From the NCBI GenBank assembly GCA_014843695.1, contig CM026404.1, positions 1,322,261-1,386,260 on the forward strand: a DNA stretch of 64,000 bases, in the 5' to 3' direction. The DNA comes from Archivesica marissinica. Lineage: Eukaryota; Mollusca; Bivalvia; Venerida; Vesicomyidae. The first letter of the stretch is position 1. Every line of letters begins with the position of its first letter. The notes below the pieces were generated by a model. The model was not told where the DNA came from. It worked only from the letters and a program-made list of their open reading frames with translations, and made no database searches. This document shows positions 1 through 12,726 of this stretch, piece after piece. The translations under genes and the position numbers were made by a program.

Positions 1-590
1 ATTATTTTACATATTATTTTACCTTCATATTATTTTACCTTCATATTATTTTACCTTCATATTATCTTACCTTCATATTATTTTATATTGATATTATTTT
101 ACCTTCATATTATTTTACCTTCATATTATTTTATATTGATATTATTTTACCTTCATATTATTTTACCTTCATATTATTTTATATTGATATTATTTTACCT
201 TCATATTATTTTACCTTCATATTATTTTACCTTCATATTATTATATATTGATATTATTTTACCTTCATATTATTTTATATTGATATTATTTTACCTTATA
301 TATTTACCTTCATATTATCTTACCTTCATATTATCTTACCTTCATATTATCTTACCTTCATATTATCTTACCTTCATATTATCTTACCTTCATATTATCT
401 TACCTTCATATTATCTTACCTTCATATTATCTTACCTTCATATTATCTTACCTTCATATTATTTTACCTTCATATTATCTTACCTTCATATTATCTTACC
501 TTCATATTATTTTACCTTCATATTATCTTACCTTCATATTATTTTACCTTCATATTATTTTACCTTCATATTATCTTACCTTCATATTAT
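1..590. repeat. 16-bp tandem array
   Basis: Unit about ACCTTCATATTATTTT (or ...TTATCTT), mixed with a variant reading TATATTGATATTATTT. Open in one frame only because stops are absent from the unit; not coding. The array continues off the left edge. Confidence 0.95.
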
Positions 591-769
591 TATAATATAC
601 TATATTTATTGTGTGGTAAGCAAAAGGTTTCTTTTTGTGTGGTTACCGGTAATATGTTGGCAGGTGCTAGATCAGAGAAGACACAGCAAAGAGATGATGG
701 CGCCCTTGAAGAAATGGCTAATAGATGGTGGAACATGTAAAAGAAAGAATTACATGCAGCTAAAGTGGC

Positions 770-876
770 ACAGGCAGAAACAGGGACAGAGCACAGGCAA
801 TGACTGAAACAGGGACAGAGCACAGGCAATGACTGAAACAGGGACAGAGCACAGGCAAGGATTGAAACAGGGAAAG
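770..876. repeat. 29-bp tandem repeat, about 3 copies
   Basis: Unit is about GAAACAGGGACAGAGCACAG followed by GCAATGACT. The third copy has a changed end (GCAAGGATT). Confidence 0.9.
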
Positions 877-1116
877 AAGAGCAGAGAATGTGAATTATTA
901 AAATAAATGATACAAATCTAATACCAAATGTTATTTTGTAATTTTAGTTTTATGTTGGGAATATCCGTATTATGACTCGCCACAAGGAAAATGGCCCAAT
1001 TGAGAGTGTTTGACCAGTGTAACTCCTAACATTTCTCATTAGAATAAATGTGTCGGCAACTAACTGCGATCACAGATGTTCAAGCGTTAGCGATCTTATT
1101 TAGTGTATGTGTCGTG

Positions 1117-1753
1117 CGGAAATCATTGCATTACCATGTACATGTCGGGTAAACATTGTACAATCGTGAAAAGTGTGCACCCGTACTATGTTTGCATAAA
1201 ATGCCATTCAACTGTTGATTTAATGAAAACCCTGGTCTAGGCGTGCACCCGTACTATGTTTGCATCAAATGACATTCAACTGTTGATTTAATGAAAACCC
1301 TGGTCTAGGCGTGCACCCGTACTATGTTTGCATCAAATGACATTCAACTGTTGATTTAATGAAAACCCTGGTCTAGGCGTGCAAGAGAAATGTGTGAATG
1401 TATGCAAAGGCTTTGAATCATTGATTTGATAGATTTTCGAGTATACACATCGAATACATCAACATTGTATATTTACATTACAAGGCTCTCAGAAGTCTCG
1501 GCCCGGCCGGCTCTCAGAAGTGTGGGCCCGGCCCGCTTCAATTTGTGAAATTGCGCGTACACACGGCACTTCTCGTGCACGCCTGGACCATGTACGGGTG
1601 CACGCCTGAACCATGTACGGGTGCACGCCTGGACCAAGGTTTTCACTAAATCAGCAGTTGAATGTCATTTGGTGCACACAAAGCATGGGTGCACACTTTT
1701 CACGATTGTAGAATGGTTACCCGACAATGTACGTGGTGATGTAATCATTTCCG
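1117..1753. mobile_element. Foldback (inverted-repeat) element
   Basis: The left arm starts CGGAAATCATTGCATTACCA and continues through GGGTAAACATTGTACAATCG, AAAAGTGTGCACCCGTAC and TTCAACTGTTGATTTA. Its reverse complement returns at about 1594-1753, ending CACTTTTCACGATTGTAGAA ... AATCATTTCCG. The arms are imperfect, about 150 bp each. The left arm carries a 68-bp triplication. No coding capacity. Family unknown; a MITE or foldback transposon is the simplest reading. Confidence 0.75.
1175..1378. repeat. 68-bp direct repeat, 3 copies
   Basis: Copies begin at 1175, 1243 and 1311, each starting GTGCACCCGTACTATGTTTG and ending CCTGGTCTAGGC. The second and third are identical over most of the unit. 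Only the left arm of the foldback element is amplified. Confidence 0.95.
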
Positions 1754-1803
1754 AGGGACAGATAAAGTAAAAAGACTGCTACATATAATTTTCATAATTA
1801 ATG

Positions 1804-2085
1804 GCCTCAAGTATATATTACATTGTTATTTAATATACATAGTGGATTGTGCCTCAAGTATATATTACATTGTTGTTTAATATACATAGTGGATTGTGCC
1901 TCAAGTATATATTACATTGTTGTTTAATATACATAGTGGATTGTGCCTCAAGTATATATTACATTGTTGTTTAATATACATAGTGGATTGTGCCTCAAGT
2001 ATATATTACATTGTTGTTTAATATACATAGTGGATTGTGCCTCAAGTATATATTACATTGTTGTTTAATATACATAGTGGATTGT
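1804..2085. repeat. 47-bp tandem array, 6 copies
   Basis: Unit starts GCCTCAAGTATATATTACAT and ends ATACATAGTGGATTGT. Copies are almost identical, which suggests recent expansion. Confidence 0.95.
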
Positions 2086-2234
2086 TTCGTCACTATGCTA
2101 TCATAACTATGGATTATTCATGTTATTCAACACATATTGCTAGGATTTACAAAATAAAACTGTTGTAAACTTTCAAAGCCTGATCTTTCACCGAGGTATA
2201 CTCTAGTAGTCAAGGCATACATGTATGCATATCT

Positions 2235-2765
2235 GGTATAGTTGTTGTCCGTCTGTCCGTAAGTCCACAAGACTGTTATACGGTGGTCATCCTGGAAAGC
2301 CAAGCTACATATACAGTGCCTGGTACCAACCCTTGTGCTGGGTCTGGTATGGTTGTCCGTCTGTCTAACCGTAAGTCCAAGAGATTGTTATACGGTGGGC
2401 ATCCTGTAAAGCCAAGCTACATATACAGTGCCTGGTACCAACCCTTGTGCTGGGTCTGGTATGGTTGTTATCCGTATGCCCACGAGACTGTCATGCGATG
2501 GGCATCCTGTAAAGCCAAACTACATATACAGTGCCTGGTACCAACCCTTGTGCTGGGTCTGGTATGGTTGTCCGTAAGTCCACGAGACGTATACAATGGT
2601 CATCCTGGAAAGCCAAGCTACATATACAGTGCTGGGTACCAACCCTTGTGCTGGGTCTGGTATGGTTGTTATCCGTATGCCCACGAGACTGTCATGCGAT
2701 GGGCATCCTGTAAAGCCAAACTACATATACAGTGCTGGGTACCAACCCTTGTTCTGGGTCGCATA
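2235..2765. repeat. ~100-118 bp tandem array, about 5 copies
   Basis: Unit contains AAGCTACATATACAGTGCCT, ACCAACCCTTGTGCTGGGTC and TGGTATGGTTGT. Copy lengths vary because of indels around the CCGTCTG/CCGTATG part. Confidence 0.9.
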
Positions 2766-2785
2766 CCAATGAGCCTGTCGTATGC

Positions 2786-3372
2786 ATACACGACCATGAT
2801 GTTGTATACACAACCATGATGTTGTATACACAACCATGATATTGTATACACGACCATGATGTTGTATACACGACCATGATATTGTATACACGACCATGAT
2901 GTTGTATACACGACCATGATGTATGCACGACCATGATGTTGTATACACGACCATGATATTGTATACACGACCATGATGTATGCACGACCATGATGTTGTA
3001 TGCACGACCATGATGTTGTATACACGACCATGATGTTGTATACACGACCATGATGTTGTATGCACGACCATGATGTTGTATACACGACCATGATGTTGTA
3101 TACACGATGTTGTATACACGACCATGATGTATACATGACCATGATGTTGTATACATGACCATGATGTATACACAACCATGATGTATACATGACCATGATA
3201 TTGTATACACGACCATGATGTTGTATACATGACCATGATGTTGTATACATGACCATGATGATGTATACACGACCATGATGTTGTATACACGACCATGATG
3301 TTGTATACATGACCATGATGTTGTATACACGACCATGATGTTGTATACACGACCATGATGTTGTATACACGA
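2786..3372. repeat. 20-bp tandem array
   Basis: Unit CCATGATGTTGTATACACGA, about 29 copies with small deletions (loss of TTG). The reverse strand stays open in all three frames because the period is not a multiple of 3 and the unit lacks stops. Not coding. Confidence 0.95.
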
Positions 3373-3661
3373 CCTAGATATATATTAACCGACAGGTCGC
3401 CGGTTTTGGCATAAGGGCATTGATCAGATTTAGTCCTTTGATCCTCAGCAGAAGAGGCCAATTATTCATTATATCTCCATACTGCTGACAAGCATTAGGC
3501 ACACTTCCATACTGCCGAACAATCAGTAATGAATATGATTGACAGGCCCATCTAGAACAGTTAGTTAATCTAAAATGTTATGTACAAGTTAATAAGATAA
3601 AAGGATCTACAAAGCTATAGTTAAAAGCAGACAGTACAAGGATTAGAGAGAGTTCGAGTCC

Positions 3662-4250
3662 AGTCTACTAACAAAGGTCGGCAAACTGGGACTCGACTGT
3701 ATATATGTCCGTAGACTGTTCCATAGCCCGATTGTTCTTGGGGAAAAATGAGTTGGCATGGTATTGGGTTTTTGACTGTGGGATTAAATAGTTACGGTTT
3801 CTTGTGGGTGTAAGGTGATGGTGCTCTACAGCAACTAGGTCATTTCTTATTTTGAAAAACATGATTAGTGAGGCTTGGTTTCGTCTATGTTCTAATGTTT
3901 TCCAATTGAGGGTGGATACCATTTGTGATACACTAGAGTAGTTGTAAGCATTGAATATATATCTGGCTGCAGATCTTTGGAACATTTCTATTTTGTAGGC
4001 GAGGTGTTACTGCCAGGGGTTCCAGACTGTAGAACAGTATTCAACCTGTGGGCGGACATAAGTGATATATGCGTTTTCTTTGACTTGTTTGTTATTTGTT
4101 TGGACAGGCCATTTGATGAAGCGGAGGGTATTGTTAGCTTTTGAGGTGAAATTATTGATGTGTTGGGCCCAGTTAATGGTGACTCCGAGATATTTGGAAT
4201 GTTTGGTTGACCTTAATTGTGTGTTATGCAACACTGCTACACTCAATATC
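3662..4250 (-). pseudogene. 3' end of a jockey/CR1-like LINE reverse transcriptase, broken
   Basis: Reading down the minus strand from 4246, the frame gives KYLGVTINWAQHINNFTSKA, then FIKWPVQTNNKQVKENAY and YVRPQVEYCSTVWNPWQ. This is the C-terminal tail of a non-LTR retrotransposon ORF2 (AKYLGV-I ... YVRP-LEY-S-VWNP). A TAA at 4007-4009 interrupts it. The same frame then continues with HLAYKIEMFQRSAARYIFNA, TLNWKTLEHRRNQASLIMFF and KNNRAMEQ, down to about 3668. The element is cut off at about 4250 by the 42-bp satellite, so the catalytic palm is missing. It cannot be active. Confidence 0.88.
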
Positions 4251-4252
4251 TG

Positions 4253-7015
4253 GGAATAATGGAATACGTAATGGAGTGGAATGGTGGCTATTTGTAATGG
4301 TGTGGAATGGTGGCTGGCTGTATCTAATGGAATACGTAATGGTGTGGAATGGTGGCTGGCTGTATCTAATGGAATACGTAATGGAGTGGAATGGTGGCTG
4401 GCTGTATCTAATGGAATACGTAATGGTGTGGAATGGTGGCTGGCTGTATCTAATGGAATACGTAATGGTGTGGAATGGTGGCTGGCTGTATCTAATGGAA
4501 TACGTAATGGTGTGGAATGGTGGCTGGCTGTATCTAATGGAATACGTAATGGAGTGGAATGGTGGCTGGCTGTATCTAATGGAATGTGGAATGGTGCCTG
4601 GCTGTATCTAATGGAATACGTAATGGTGTGGAATGGTGGCTGGCTGTATCTAATGGAATACGTAATGGTGTGGAATGGTGGCTGGCTGTATCTAATGGAA
4701 TACGTAATGGAGTGGAATGGTTGCTGGCTGTATCTAATGGAATACGTAATGGAGTGAAATGGTGGCTATTAGTAATGGTGTGGAATGGTGGCTGGCTGTA
4801 TCTAATGGAATACGTAATGGAGTGAAATGGTGGCTATTTGTAATGGTGTGGAATGGTGGCTGGCTGTATCTAATGGAATATGTAATGGAGTGGAATGGTG
4901 GCTGGCTGTATCTAATGGAATACGTAATGGAGTGGAATGGTGGCTATTTGTAATGGTGTGGAATGGTGGCTGGCTGTATCTAATGGAATACGTAATGGAG
5001 TGGAATGGTGGCTATTTGTAATGGTGTGGAATGGTGGCTGGCTGTATCTAATGGAATACGTAATGGAGTGGAATGGTGGCTGGCTGTATCTAATGGAATA
5101 CGTAATGGAGTGGAATGGTGGCTGGCTGTATCTAATGGAATACGTAATGGAGTGGAATGGTGGCTGGCTGTATCTAATGGAATACGTAATGGAGTGGAAT
5201 GGTGCCTGGCTGTATCTAATGGAATACGGAATGGTGGCTGGCTGTATCTAATGGAATACGTAATGGAGTGGAATGGTGCCTGGCTGTATCTAATGGAATA
5301 CGGAATGGTGGCTGGCTGTATCTAATGGAATACGTAATGGAGTGGAATGGTGCCTGGCTGTATCTAATGGAATACGGAATGGTGGCTGGCTGTATCTAAT
5401 GGAATACGTAATGGAGTGGAATGGTGCCTGGCTGTATCTAATGGAATACGTAATGGAGTGGAATGGTGGCTGGCTGTATCTAATGGAATACGTAATGGAG
5501 TGGAATGGTGGCTGGCTGTATCTAATGGAATACGTAATGGTGTGGAATGGTGGCTGGCTGTATCTAATGGAATACGTAATGGAGTGGAATGGTGGCTGGC
5601 TGTATCTAATGGAATACGTAATGGTGTGGAATGGTGGCTGGCTGTATCTAATGGAATACGTAATGGAGTGGAATGGTGGCTGGCTGTATCTAATGGAATG
5701 TGGAAGGTGCCTGGCTGTATCTAATGGAATACGTAATGGAGTGGAATGGTTGCTGTCTGTATCTAATGGAATACGTAATGGAGTGGAATGGTGGCTATTA
5801 GTAATGGTGTGGAATGGTGGCTGGCTGTATCTAATGGAATACGTAATGGAGTGAAATGGTGGCTATTTGTAATGGTGTGGAATGGTGGCTGGCTGTATCT
5901 AATGGAATATGTAATGGAGTGGAATGGTGGCTGGCTGTATCTAATGGAATACGTAATGGAGTGGAATGGTGGCTATTTGTAATGGTGTGGAATGGTGGCT
6001 GGCTGTATCTAATGGAATACGTAATGGAGTGGAATGGTGGCTATTTGTAATGGTGTGGAATGGTGGCTGGCTGTATCTAATGGAATACGTAATGGAGTGT
6101 AATGGTGGCTGGCTGTATCTAATGGAATACGTAATGGAGTGGAATGGTGGCTATTTAATGGTGGCTGGCTGTATCTAATGGAATACGTAATGGAGTGGAA
6201 TGGTGGCTGGCTGTATCTAATGGAATACGTAATGGAGTGGAATGGTGGCTGGCTGTATCTAATGGAATACGTAATGGAGTGGAATGGTGGCTGGCTGTAT
6301 CTAATGGAATACGGAATGGTGGCTGGCTGTATCTAATGGAATACGTAATGGAGTGGAATGGTGGCTGGCTGTATCTAATGGAATACGTAATGGAGTGGAA
6401 TGGTGGCTGGCTGTATCTAATGGAATATGTAATGGAGTGGAATGGTGGCTGGCTGTATCTAATGGAATACGTAATGGAGTGGAATGGTGGCTGGCTGTAT
6501 CTAATGGAATACGTAATGGTGTGGAATGGTGGCTGGCTGTATCTAATGGAATACGTAATGGGGTGTAATGGTGGCTGGCTGTATCTAATGGAATACGTAA
6601 TGGAGTGGAATGGTGGCTGGCTGTATCTAATGGAATACGTAATGGTGTGGAATGGTGGCTGGCTGTATCTAATGGAATACGTAATGGTGTGGAATGGTGG
6701 CTGGCTGTATCTAATGGAATACGTAATGGAGTGGAATGGTGGCTGGCTGTATCTAATGGAATATGTAATGGTGTGGAATGTTGGCTGGCTGTATCTAATG
6801 GAATACGTAATGGAGTGGAATGGTGGCTATTTGTAATGGTGTGGAATGGTGGCTGGCTGTATCTAATGGAATACGTAATGGAGTGGAATGGTGCCTGGCT
6901 GTATCTAATGGAATACGTAATGGAGTGGAATGGTGGCTGGCTGTATCTAATGGAATACGTAATGGAGTGGAATGGTGGCTGGCTGTATCTAATGGAATAA
7001 GTAATGGAGTGGAAT
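4253..7015. repeat. 42-bp satellite array, first block
   Basis: Unit starts CTAATGGAATACGTAATGGA and ends GGTGGCTGGCTGTAT. About 65 copies, with interspersed shorter units containing GGCTATTTGTAATGG. 42 is a multiple of 3, so two frames read as 14-residue repeats; both are products of the array. A copy of the block is shifted by 1029 bp (for example 4821 and 5850; 4877 and 5906), showing higher-order duplication. Confidence 0.95.
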
Positions 7016-7560
7016 TGTGGCTATTTGGAATGGTGGCTATTTGTAATGTAGTGGAATGTTGGCTATGTGGAATGGTGTGGAATGGTGGCTATTTGTAACA
7101 GTGTGGAATGGTGGCTATTTGTAATGGAGTGGAATGGTGGCTATTTGTAATGGTGTGGAATGTTGGCTATTTGTAATGGTGTGGACTGGTGGCTATTTGT
7201 AACATTGTGTAATGTTGGCTATTTGTAACGATGTGGAATGTTGGCTATTTGTAACGGTGTTGGCTATTTGGAATGGTGGCTATTTGTAACGGTGTGGAAT
7301 GTTGGCTATTTGTAATGGTGACTATTTGTAATGGTGTGGAATGGTGACTATTTGTAACGGTGTGGAATGTTGACTATTTGTAACGGTGTGGAATGTTGGC
7401 TATTTGTAATGGTGTGGAATGGTGACTATTTGTAATGGTGTGGAATGGTGGCTATTTGTAACGGTGTGGAATGTTGGCTATTTGTAACGGTGTGGAATGT
7501 TGGCTATTTGTAACAGTGTGGAATGTTGGCTATTTGTAATGGTGTTGGCTATTTGGAATG
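7016..7560. repeat. 26-bp array (derived from the 42-bp unit)
   Basis: Unit about GGCTATTTGTAATGGTGTGG then AATGTT. It shares GTGGAATGG(T)TGGCT with the 42-bp unit, so it is probably the ancestral or a deleted form. The same order of variants recurs 1358 bp later. Confidence 0.9.
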
Positions 7561-8372
7561 GTGGCTATTTGTAATGGTGTGGAATGGTGGCTGGCTGTAT
7601 CTAATGGAATACGTAATGGAGTGGAATGGTGGCTGGCTGTATCTAATGGAATACGTAATGGAGTGGAATGGTGGCTGGCTGTGTCTAATGGAATACGGAA
7701 TGGTGGCTGGCTGTATCTAATGGAATACGTAATGGAGTGGAATGGTGGCTGGCTGTATCTTATGGAATACGTAATGGAGTGGAATGGTGGCTGGCTGTAT
7801 CTAATGGAACACGTAATGGTGTGGAATGGTGGCTGGCTGTATCTAATGGAACACGTAATGGAGTGGAATGGTGGCTGGCTGTATCTAATGGAATACGTAA
7901 TGGAGTGGAATGGTGGCTGGCTGTATCTAATGGAACATGTAATGGTGTGGAATGGTGGCTGGCTGTATCTAATGGAATACGTAATGGAGTGGAATGGTGG
8001 CTGGCTGTATCTAATGGAATACGTAATGGAGTGGAATGGTGGCTGGCTGTATCTAATGGAACACGTAATGGTGTGGAATGGTGCCTGGCTGTATCTAATG
8101 GAATACGTAATGGAGTGGAATGGTGCCTGGCTGTATCTAATGGAACACGTAATGGAGTGGAATGGTGGCTGGCTGTATCTAATGGAATACGTAATGGAGT
8201 GGAATGGTGCCTGGCTGTATCTAATGGAATACGTAATGGTGTGGAATGGTGCCTGGCTGTATCTAATGGAATACGTAATGGAGTGGAATGGTGGCTGGCT
8301 GTATCTAATGGAATACGTAATGGAGTGGAATGGTGGCTGGCTGTATCTAATGGAATAAGTAATGGAGTGGAA
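7561..8372. repeat. 42-bp satellite array, second block
   Basis: About 19 copies, including a sub-variant GGAACACGTAATGG not seen in the first block. It ends with the same GGAATAAGTAATGGAGTGG transition as at 6994. Confidence 0.95.
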
Positions 8373-9505
8373 TTGTGGCTATTTGGAATGGTGGCTATTT
8401 GTAATGGAGTGGAATGTTGGCTATGTGTAATGGTGTGGAATGGTGGCTATTTGTAACAGTGTGGAATGGTGGCTATTTGTAATGGAGTGGAATGGTGGCT
8501 ATTTGTAATGGTGTGGAATGTTGGCTATTTGTAATGGTGTGGACTGGTGGCTATTTGTAACATTGTGTAATGTTGGCTATTTGTAACGATGTGGAATGTT
8601 GGCTATTTGTAACGGTGTTGGCTATTTGGAATGGTGGCTATTTGTAATGGTGTGGAATGGTGGCTATTTGTAACGGTGTGGAATGTTGGCTATTTGTAAT
8701 GGTGACTATTTGTAATGGTGTGGAATGGTGACTATTTGTAATGGTGTGGAATGGTGGCTATTTGTAACGGTGTGGAATGTTGACTATTTGTAACGGTGTG
8801 GAATGTTGGCTATTTGTAACGGTGTGGAATGGTGGCTATTTGTAATGGTGTGGAATGGTGACTATTTGTAATGGTGTGGAATGGTGGCTATTTGTAACGG
8901 TGTGGAATGTTGGCTATTTGTAACAGTGTGGAATGTTGGCTATTTGTAACGGTGTTGGCTATTTGGAATGGTGGCTATTTGTAATGGTGTGGAATGGTGG
9001 CTATTTGTAACGGTGTGGAATGTTGGTTATTTGTATTGTAACTGTGTGGAATGGTGGCTATTTGTAATGGTGTGGAATGTTGGCTATTTGTACCAGTGTG
9101 GAATGTTGGCTATTTGTAACGGTGTTGGCTATTTGGAATGGTGGCTATTTGTAACGGTGTGGAATGGTGGCTATTTGTAACTGTGTGGAATGTTGGCTAT
9201 TTGTAATGGTGTGGAATGTTGGCTATTTGTAACTGTGTGGAATGTTGGCTATTTGTAACTGTGTGGAATGTTGGCTATTTGTAATGGTGTGGAATGTTGG
9301 CTATTTGTAATGGTGTGGAATGTTGGCTATTTGTAATGGTGTGGAATGTTGGCTATTTGTAATGGTGTGGAATGTTGGCTATTTGTAATGGTATGGAATG
9401 TTGGCTATTTGTAATGGTGTGGAATGTTGGCTATTTGTAATGGTGTGGAATGTTGGCTATTTGTAATGGTGTGGAATGTTGGCTATTTGTAACTTTGTGG
9501 AATGT
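8373..9505. repeat. 26-bp array, second block
   Basis: Repeats GTGGAATGTTGGCTATTTGT with AATG or AACG/AACT/AACA endings. The last 300 bp are nearly homogeneous. The first part duplicates 7016-7330 with an offset of 1358 bp (AACATTGTGT at 7201 and 8559). Confidence 0.9.
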
Positions 9506-9848
9506 TATAGGAAAGTGACAGTTATCAGAAGGTGGATGTTATATGAAGGTAACAGTTATAGGAAGGTGACAGTTATAGGAAAGTGAGTTATATGAAGGTG
9601 ACAGTTATAGGATGGTGGATGTTATATGAAGGTGACAGTTATAGGAAGGTGGCAGTTATAGGATGGTGGATGTTATAGGATGGTGACAGTTATAGGAAGG
9701 TGGCAGTTATAGGATGGTGGATGTTATAGGATGGTGACAGTTATAGGAAGGTGACAGTTATAGGATGGTGGATGTTGTAGGAAGGTGACAGTTATAGGAT
9801 GGTGGATGTTATAGGAAGGTGGATGTTATAGGAAGGTGGATGTTATAG
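9506..9848. repeat. 17-bp tandem array
   Basis: Alternating units GGTGACAGTTATAGGAA and GGTGGATGTTATAGGAT, about 20 copies. It follows directly on the 26-bp array without a unique spacer. Confidence 0.92.
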
Positions 9849-10164
9849 GCAGAGTAAGAGCTTCCACTTGACAAAAAGTTCCTAAAACCGATGTATCACT
9901 AAAATCCACAATTCCATCCAGTGCATTTATAATTTAAGACGAAAATGCCACATAATCAGTGTTTCGATTAAATCCATAATTTGCGGATGCACTAATATTG
10001 AGGTTCAGGTGGATCTTGTTATCTTTTGTCGAACTACGTGTCACTCGATGTTTCTGGTAACAAGAATGTTGTTGGCATTCGTCAATTGTGCTAAACTGGA
10101 TTGAAGCAAAATCAAACACCTGAAATGAACAATTAGCAATATTTTAAAGAACATACCAACATTA

Positions 10165-10397
10165 TTAACCCTTTCCCTCATAGAAGCACCTCTCGCCGCC
10201 ATTACCAATACGACATACATTAACAATGTAGTAGCCAAACCAATGTTCATAATATAAAGGCCAGAATCTCATGTAGTTCCAGTAATATCTATGGAGGTGG
10301 GATAGATATGGCGACTACGTATGATATGTAAATGGCAGTGGTTTGTATGGATATATAATAGTATATTAACCTAAATCTCTATGAAGGAATGGGTTAA
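10165..10397. mobile_element. MITE family C (TTAA ends)
   Basis: Begins TTAACCCTTTCCCTCATAGA and ends TCTATGAAGGAATGGGTTAA, near-perfect terminal inverted repeats flanked by TTAA. 233 bp, no ORF. TTAA target sites with CCC termini are typical of piggyBac-type elements. A second copy, internally amplified, is at 48396-49086. Confidence 0.85.
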
Positions 10398-10562
10398 GTA
10401 TGCAGATCTGGGAACAGCAATGGGGTATGGGATTTAATCAAAGTTTCTAAAAAAAAAACACTATCATGAAAAACCAATTGATATATCCTTCACGGTCAAG
10501 CCATTGAATCAAAATCACATGCAAAATGTCCCTGAACGCTGTCAATTACATCTATATATTAA

Positions 10563-10812
10563 AGTTTAAACTTTATTTATGTTACGATTGCGAAGCAAGC
10601 TCTAACAACTTATATTAATCACTCTCGTTGGCGCAGATGAAAGCGTAAATGTGGTCATTCATATGGGAGGAAACCGGAGTACCCGGAGAAAACCAACTTG
10701 TCCGATCTGGCGACCACCGTACCACCTCACATACTTCCCGGTCCGAGGATTGAACCCGGGTTGCATTGGTGAGAAGCGAGCGCGCCACTGCGCTAATCGG
10801 ACAGCCGTAGAC
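10563..10812 (-). mobile_element. tRNA-derived SINE, family IV
   Basis: Minus-strand head GTCCGATTAGCGCAGTGG (A box) and CCCGGGTTCAATCCTCGGAC (B box). The centre is GGTTTTCTCCGGGTACTCCG GTTTCC, a motif common in marine invertebrate SINEs. The tail CGAGAGTGATTAATATAAGT TGT... is shared with family III at 55240-55477, suggesting the same LINE partner. Confidence 0.8.
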
Positions 10813-11053
10813 ATACATATCGACATGACACAAGGAATTTTACTATGCTGCATACTCTGGGCCTTGTGTTTCGTTTCGACAAGATTCAGTATTGGATTAA
10901 TCTAATTATATTAGAGAAATATTGAAAACGACTTTAATTTCATGCACATACCGGTATGTACATACCATATGTATTTGTAACATGCTTTACTTGTATATGT
11001 TCAACATAATTATGATGCTCTCCCATTGTGGAGGTAATAAAGATATCTATCTA

Positions 11054-11131
11054 TCTATACCTCCTTCGGCACGTTCTGCATCATGGGCATAATCTATACC
11101 TCCTTCGGCACGTTCTGCATCATGGGCATAT
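11054..11131. repeat. 39-bp direct duplication
   Basis: ATCTATACCTCCTTCGGCAC GTTCTGCATCATGGGCATA occurs twice in tandem without change, next to a short ATCT microsatellite. Confidence 0.92.
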
Positions 11132-11547
11132 TATACTGGTAAGCTACATATACATTGCACTTGCATAAGTTTCGGAGCAGAATTCCATAAAACACATCTT
11201 ACATTTTAATCCTGCTTCAATTAATATGTGTATATATTGTCCAACATAAATTGATTAGACTACAGTCCCCTCGTTGTTCACTAGCAATGCAGACAAGCAT
11301 GTAATATATAGTACACATATTTTATGACCATGAATTACTGTTAATCATTGGCTTTGACTGCAGTACAGAGGGACTGTGCCTATGCACATTGGATAGATGG
11401 GCCTTTTTCTGTGAATGAACGATTATCCTATTATCAGAGCGGCTTTGAGCAGTTATTCTCTAGCAGTCTATGATTGGAGATTATTGACCTGGGAATGACA
11501 TTTCTCTTGCTTGTAGGGTGCAGCATAAAATTAGTTCCAATATTTTA

Positions 11548-12001
11548 CACACTCCAACTACAACCAACTGAAGACACTCTATGTTGTGCCTGCACCAGTG
11601 ATGGCTTAGGGACAGCTTGCTACCAACTCTCCGACTACAACCAACTGAAGACACTATGTTGTGCCTGCACCAGTGATGGCTTAGGGACAGCTTGCTACCA
11701 ACTCTCCGTCTACAACCAACTGAAGACACTGTTGTGCCTGCACCAGTGATGGCTTAGGGACAGCTCGTTACCAACTCTCCGACTACAACCAACTGAAGAC
11801 ACTCTATGTTGTGCCTGCACCAGTGATGGCTTAGGGACAGCTCACTACCAACTCTCCGTCTACAACCAACTGAAGACACTCTGTTGTTCATGCACCAGTG
11901 ATGGCTTAGGAACAGCTCGCTACCAACTCTCCGACTACAACCAACTGAAGACACTCTATGTTGTGCCTGCACCAGTGATGGCTTAGGGACAGCTCGCTAC
12001 C
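11548..12001. repeat. ~80-84 bp tandem array, about 5.5 copies
   Basis: Unit contains ACTACAACCAACTGAAGACA, GTTGTGCCTGCACCAGTGAT and GGCTTAGGGACAGCTCGCTA. Small indels (CTCTATGTTG versus CTATGTTG) vary the length. Confidence 0.93.
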
Positions 12002-12031
12002 ATTGCTTATTAACAGCTGAACTGATGATCT

Positions 12032-12196
12032 ATGTTGCTAACTGACAATACATCGTACACGTTGCTAACTGACAATACATCGTACACGTTGCTAACTGAC
12101 AATACATCGTACACTTTGCTAACTGACAATGCATCGTACACGTTGCTAACTGACAATGCATCGTACACGTTGCTAACTGACAATACATCGTACACC
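12032..12196. repeat. 27-bp tandem array, 6 copies
   Basis: Unit GTTGCTAACTGACAATACAT CGTACAC. Multiple of 3, hence a short ORF on each strand; not coding. Confidence 0.95.
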
Positions 12197-12238
12197 ATAC
12201 AAACAAGTGCAGCTGCTTCTTTGGTAGAACAATCTGCA

Positions 12239-12459
12239 TTAACCCATTCAACCCCATGATATTTTTAGACAAATAAATTAATAAGTAAATTACCTTTGGA
12301 CCAGTTCATTTATCAAAATCGGTAATTTTATCTAAAATTAGTAATAATTATTACTGGCAAAAAGTGCAGATCCTGATGAGATGGCTCATCATGAATCGGC
12401 TCATCTGGATCTACACTTTTGTAAGTCTATTTAGAGGCCTGTAGTGTTGAAAGGGTTAA
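12239..12459. mobile_element. MITE family A (TTAA ends, palindromic core)
   Basis: Starts TTAACCCATTCAAC and ends GTTGAAAGGGTTAA. The core is an inverted repeat: AAAAAGTGCAGATCCTGATG faces CATCTGGATCTACACTTTT across GGCTCATCATGAATCGGCTC. 221 bp, no ORF. Other copies: 23117-23332, 28881-29328, 32024-32251, 47282-47513. Confidence 0.88.
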
Positions 12460-12726
12460 CAACAAAACACTGGATGTAATACATTACTTTATTTTCATTT
12501 ATTAAAATGTACTTTGTTTACAAAAAGTGTATTCAAACATGCTTAACAACTATACAGAATAATTACATTATTGATAGCATAAGATGACAGGTCTATAATG
12601 AACAGTACAGGTGACTTTGAACATACAAAGGAGATAACACTAACACATAGTAGATCAGAAACTTGGCATTGGATACATCGGATAGACATAAAAACACGAG
12701 CTTCTCAGTAAATAGTATGCTCATCA

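Noticed and set aside
3668..4246. Active retrotransposon
   Set aside because: Only the 3' end remains, with an in-frame stop and the catalytic region replaced by satellite.
4207..8456. Many open frames with NGVEWWLAVS or MEYVMEWNGG repeats
   Set aside because: Products of the 42-bp satellite. Two frames are open at once and interruptions follow unit indels, not codons.
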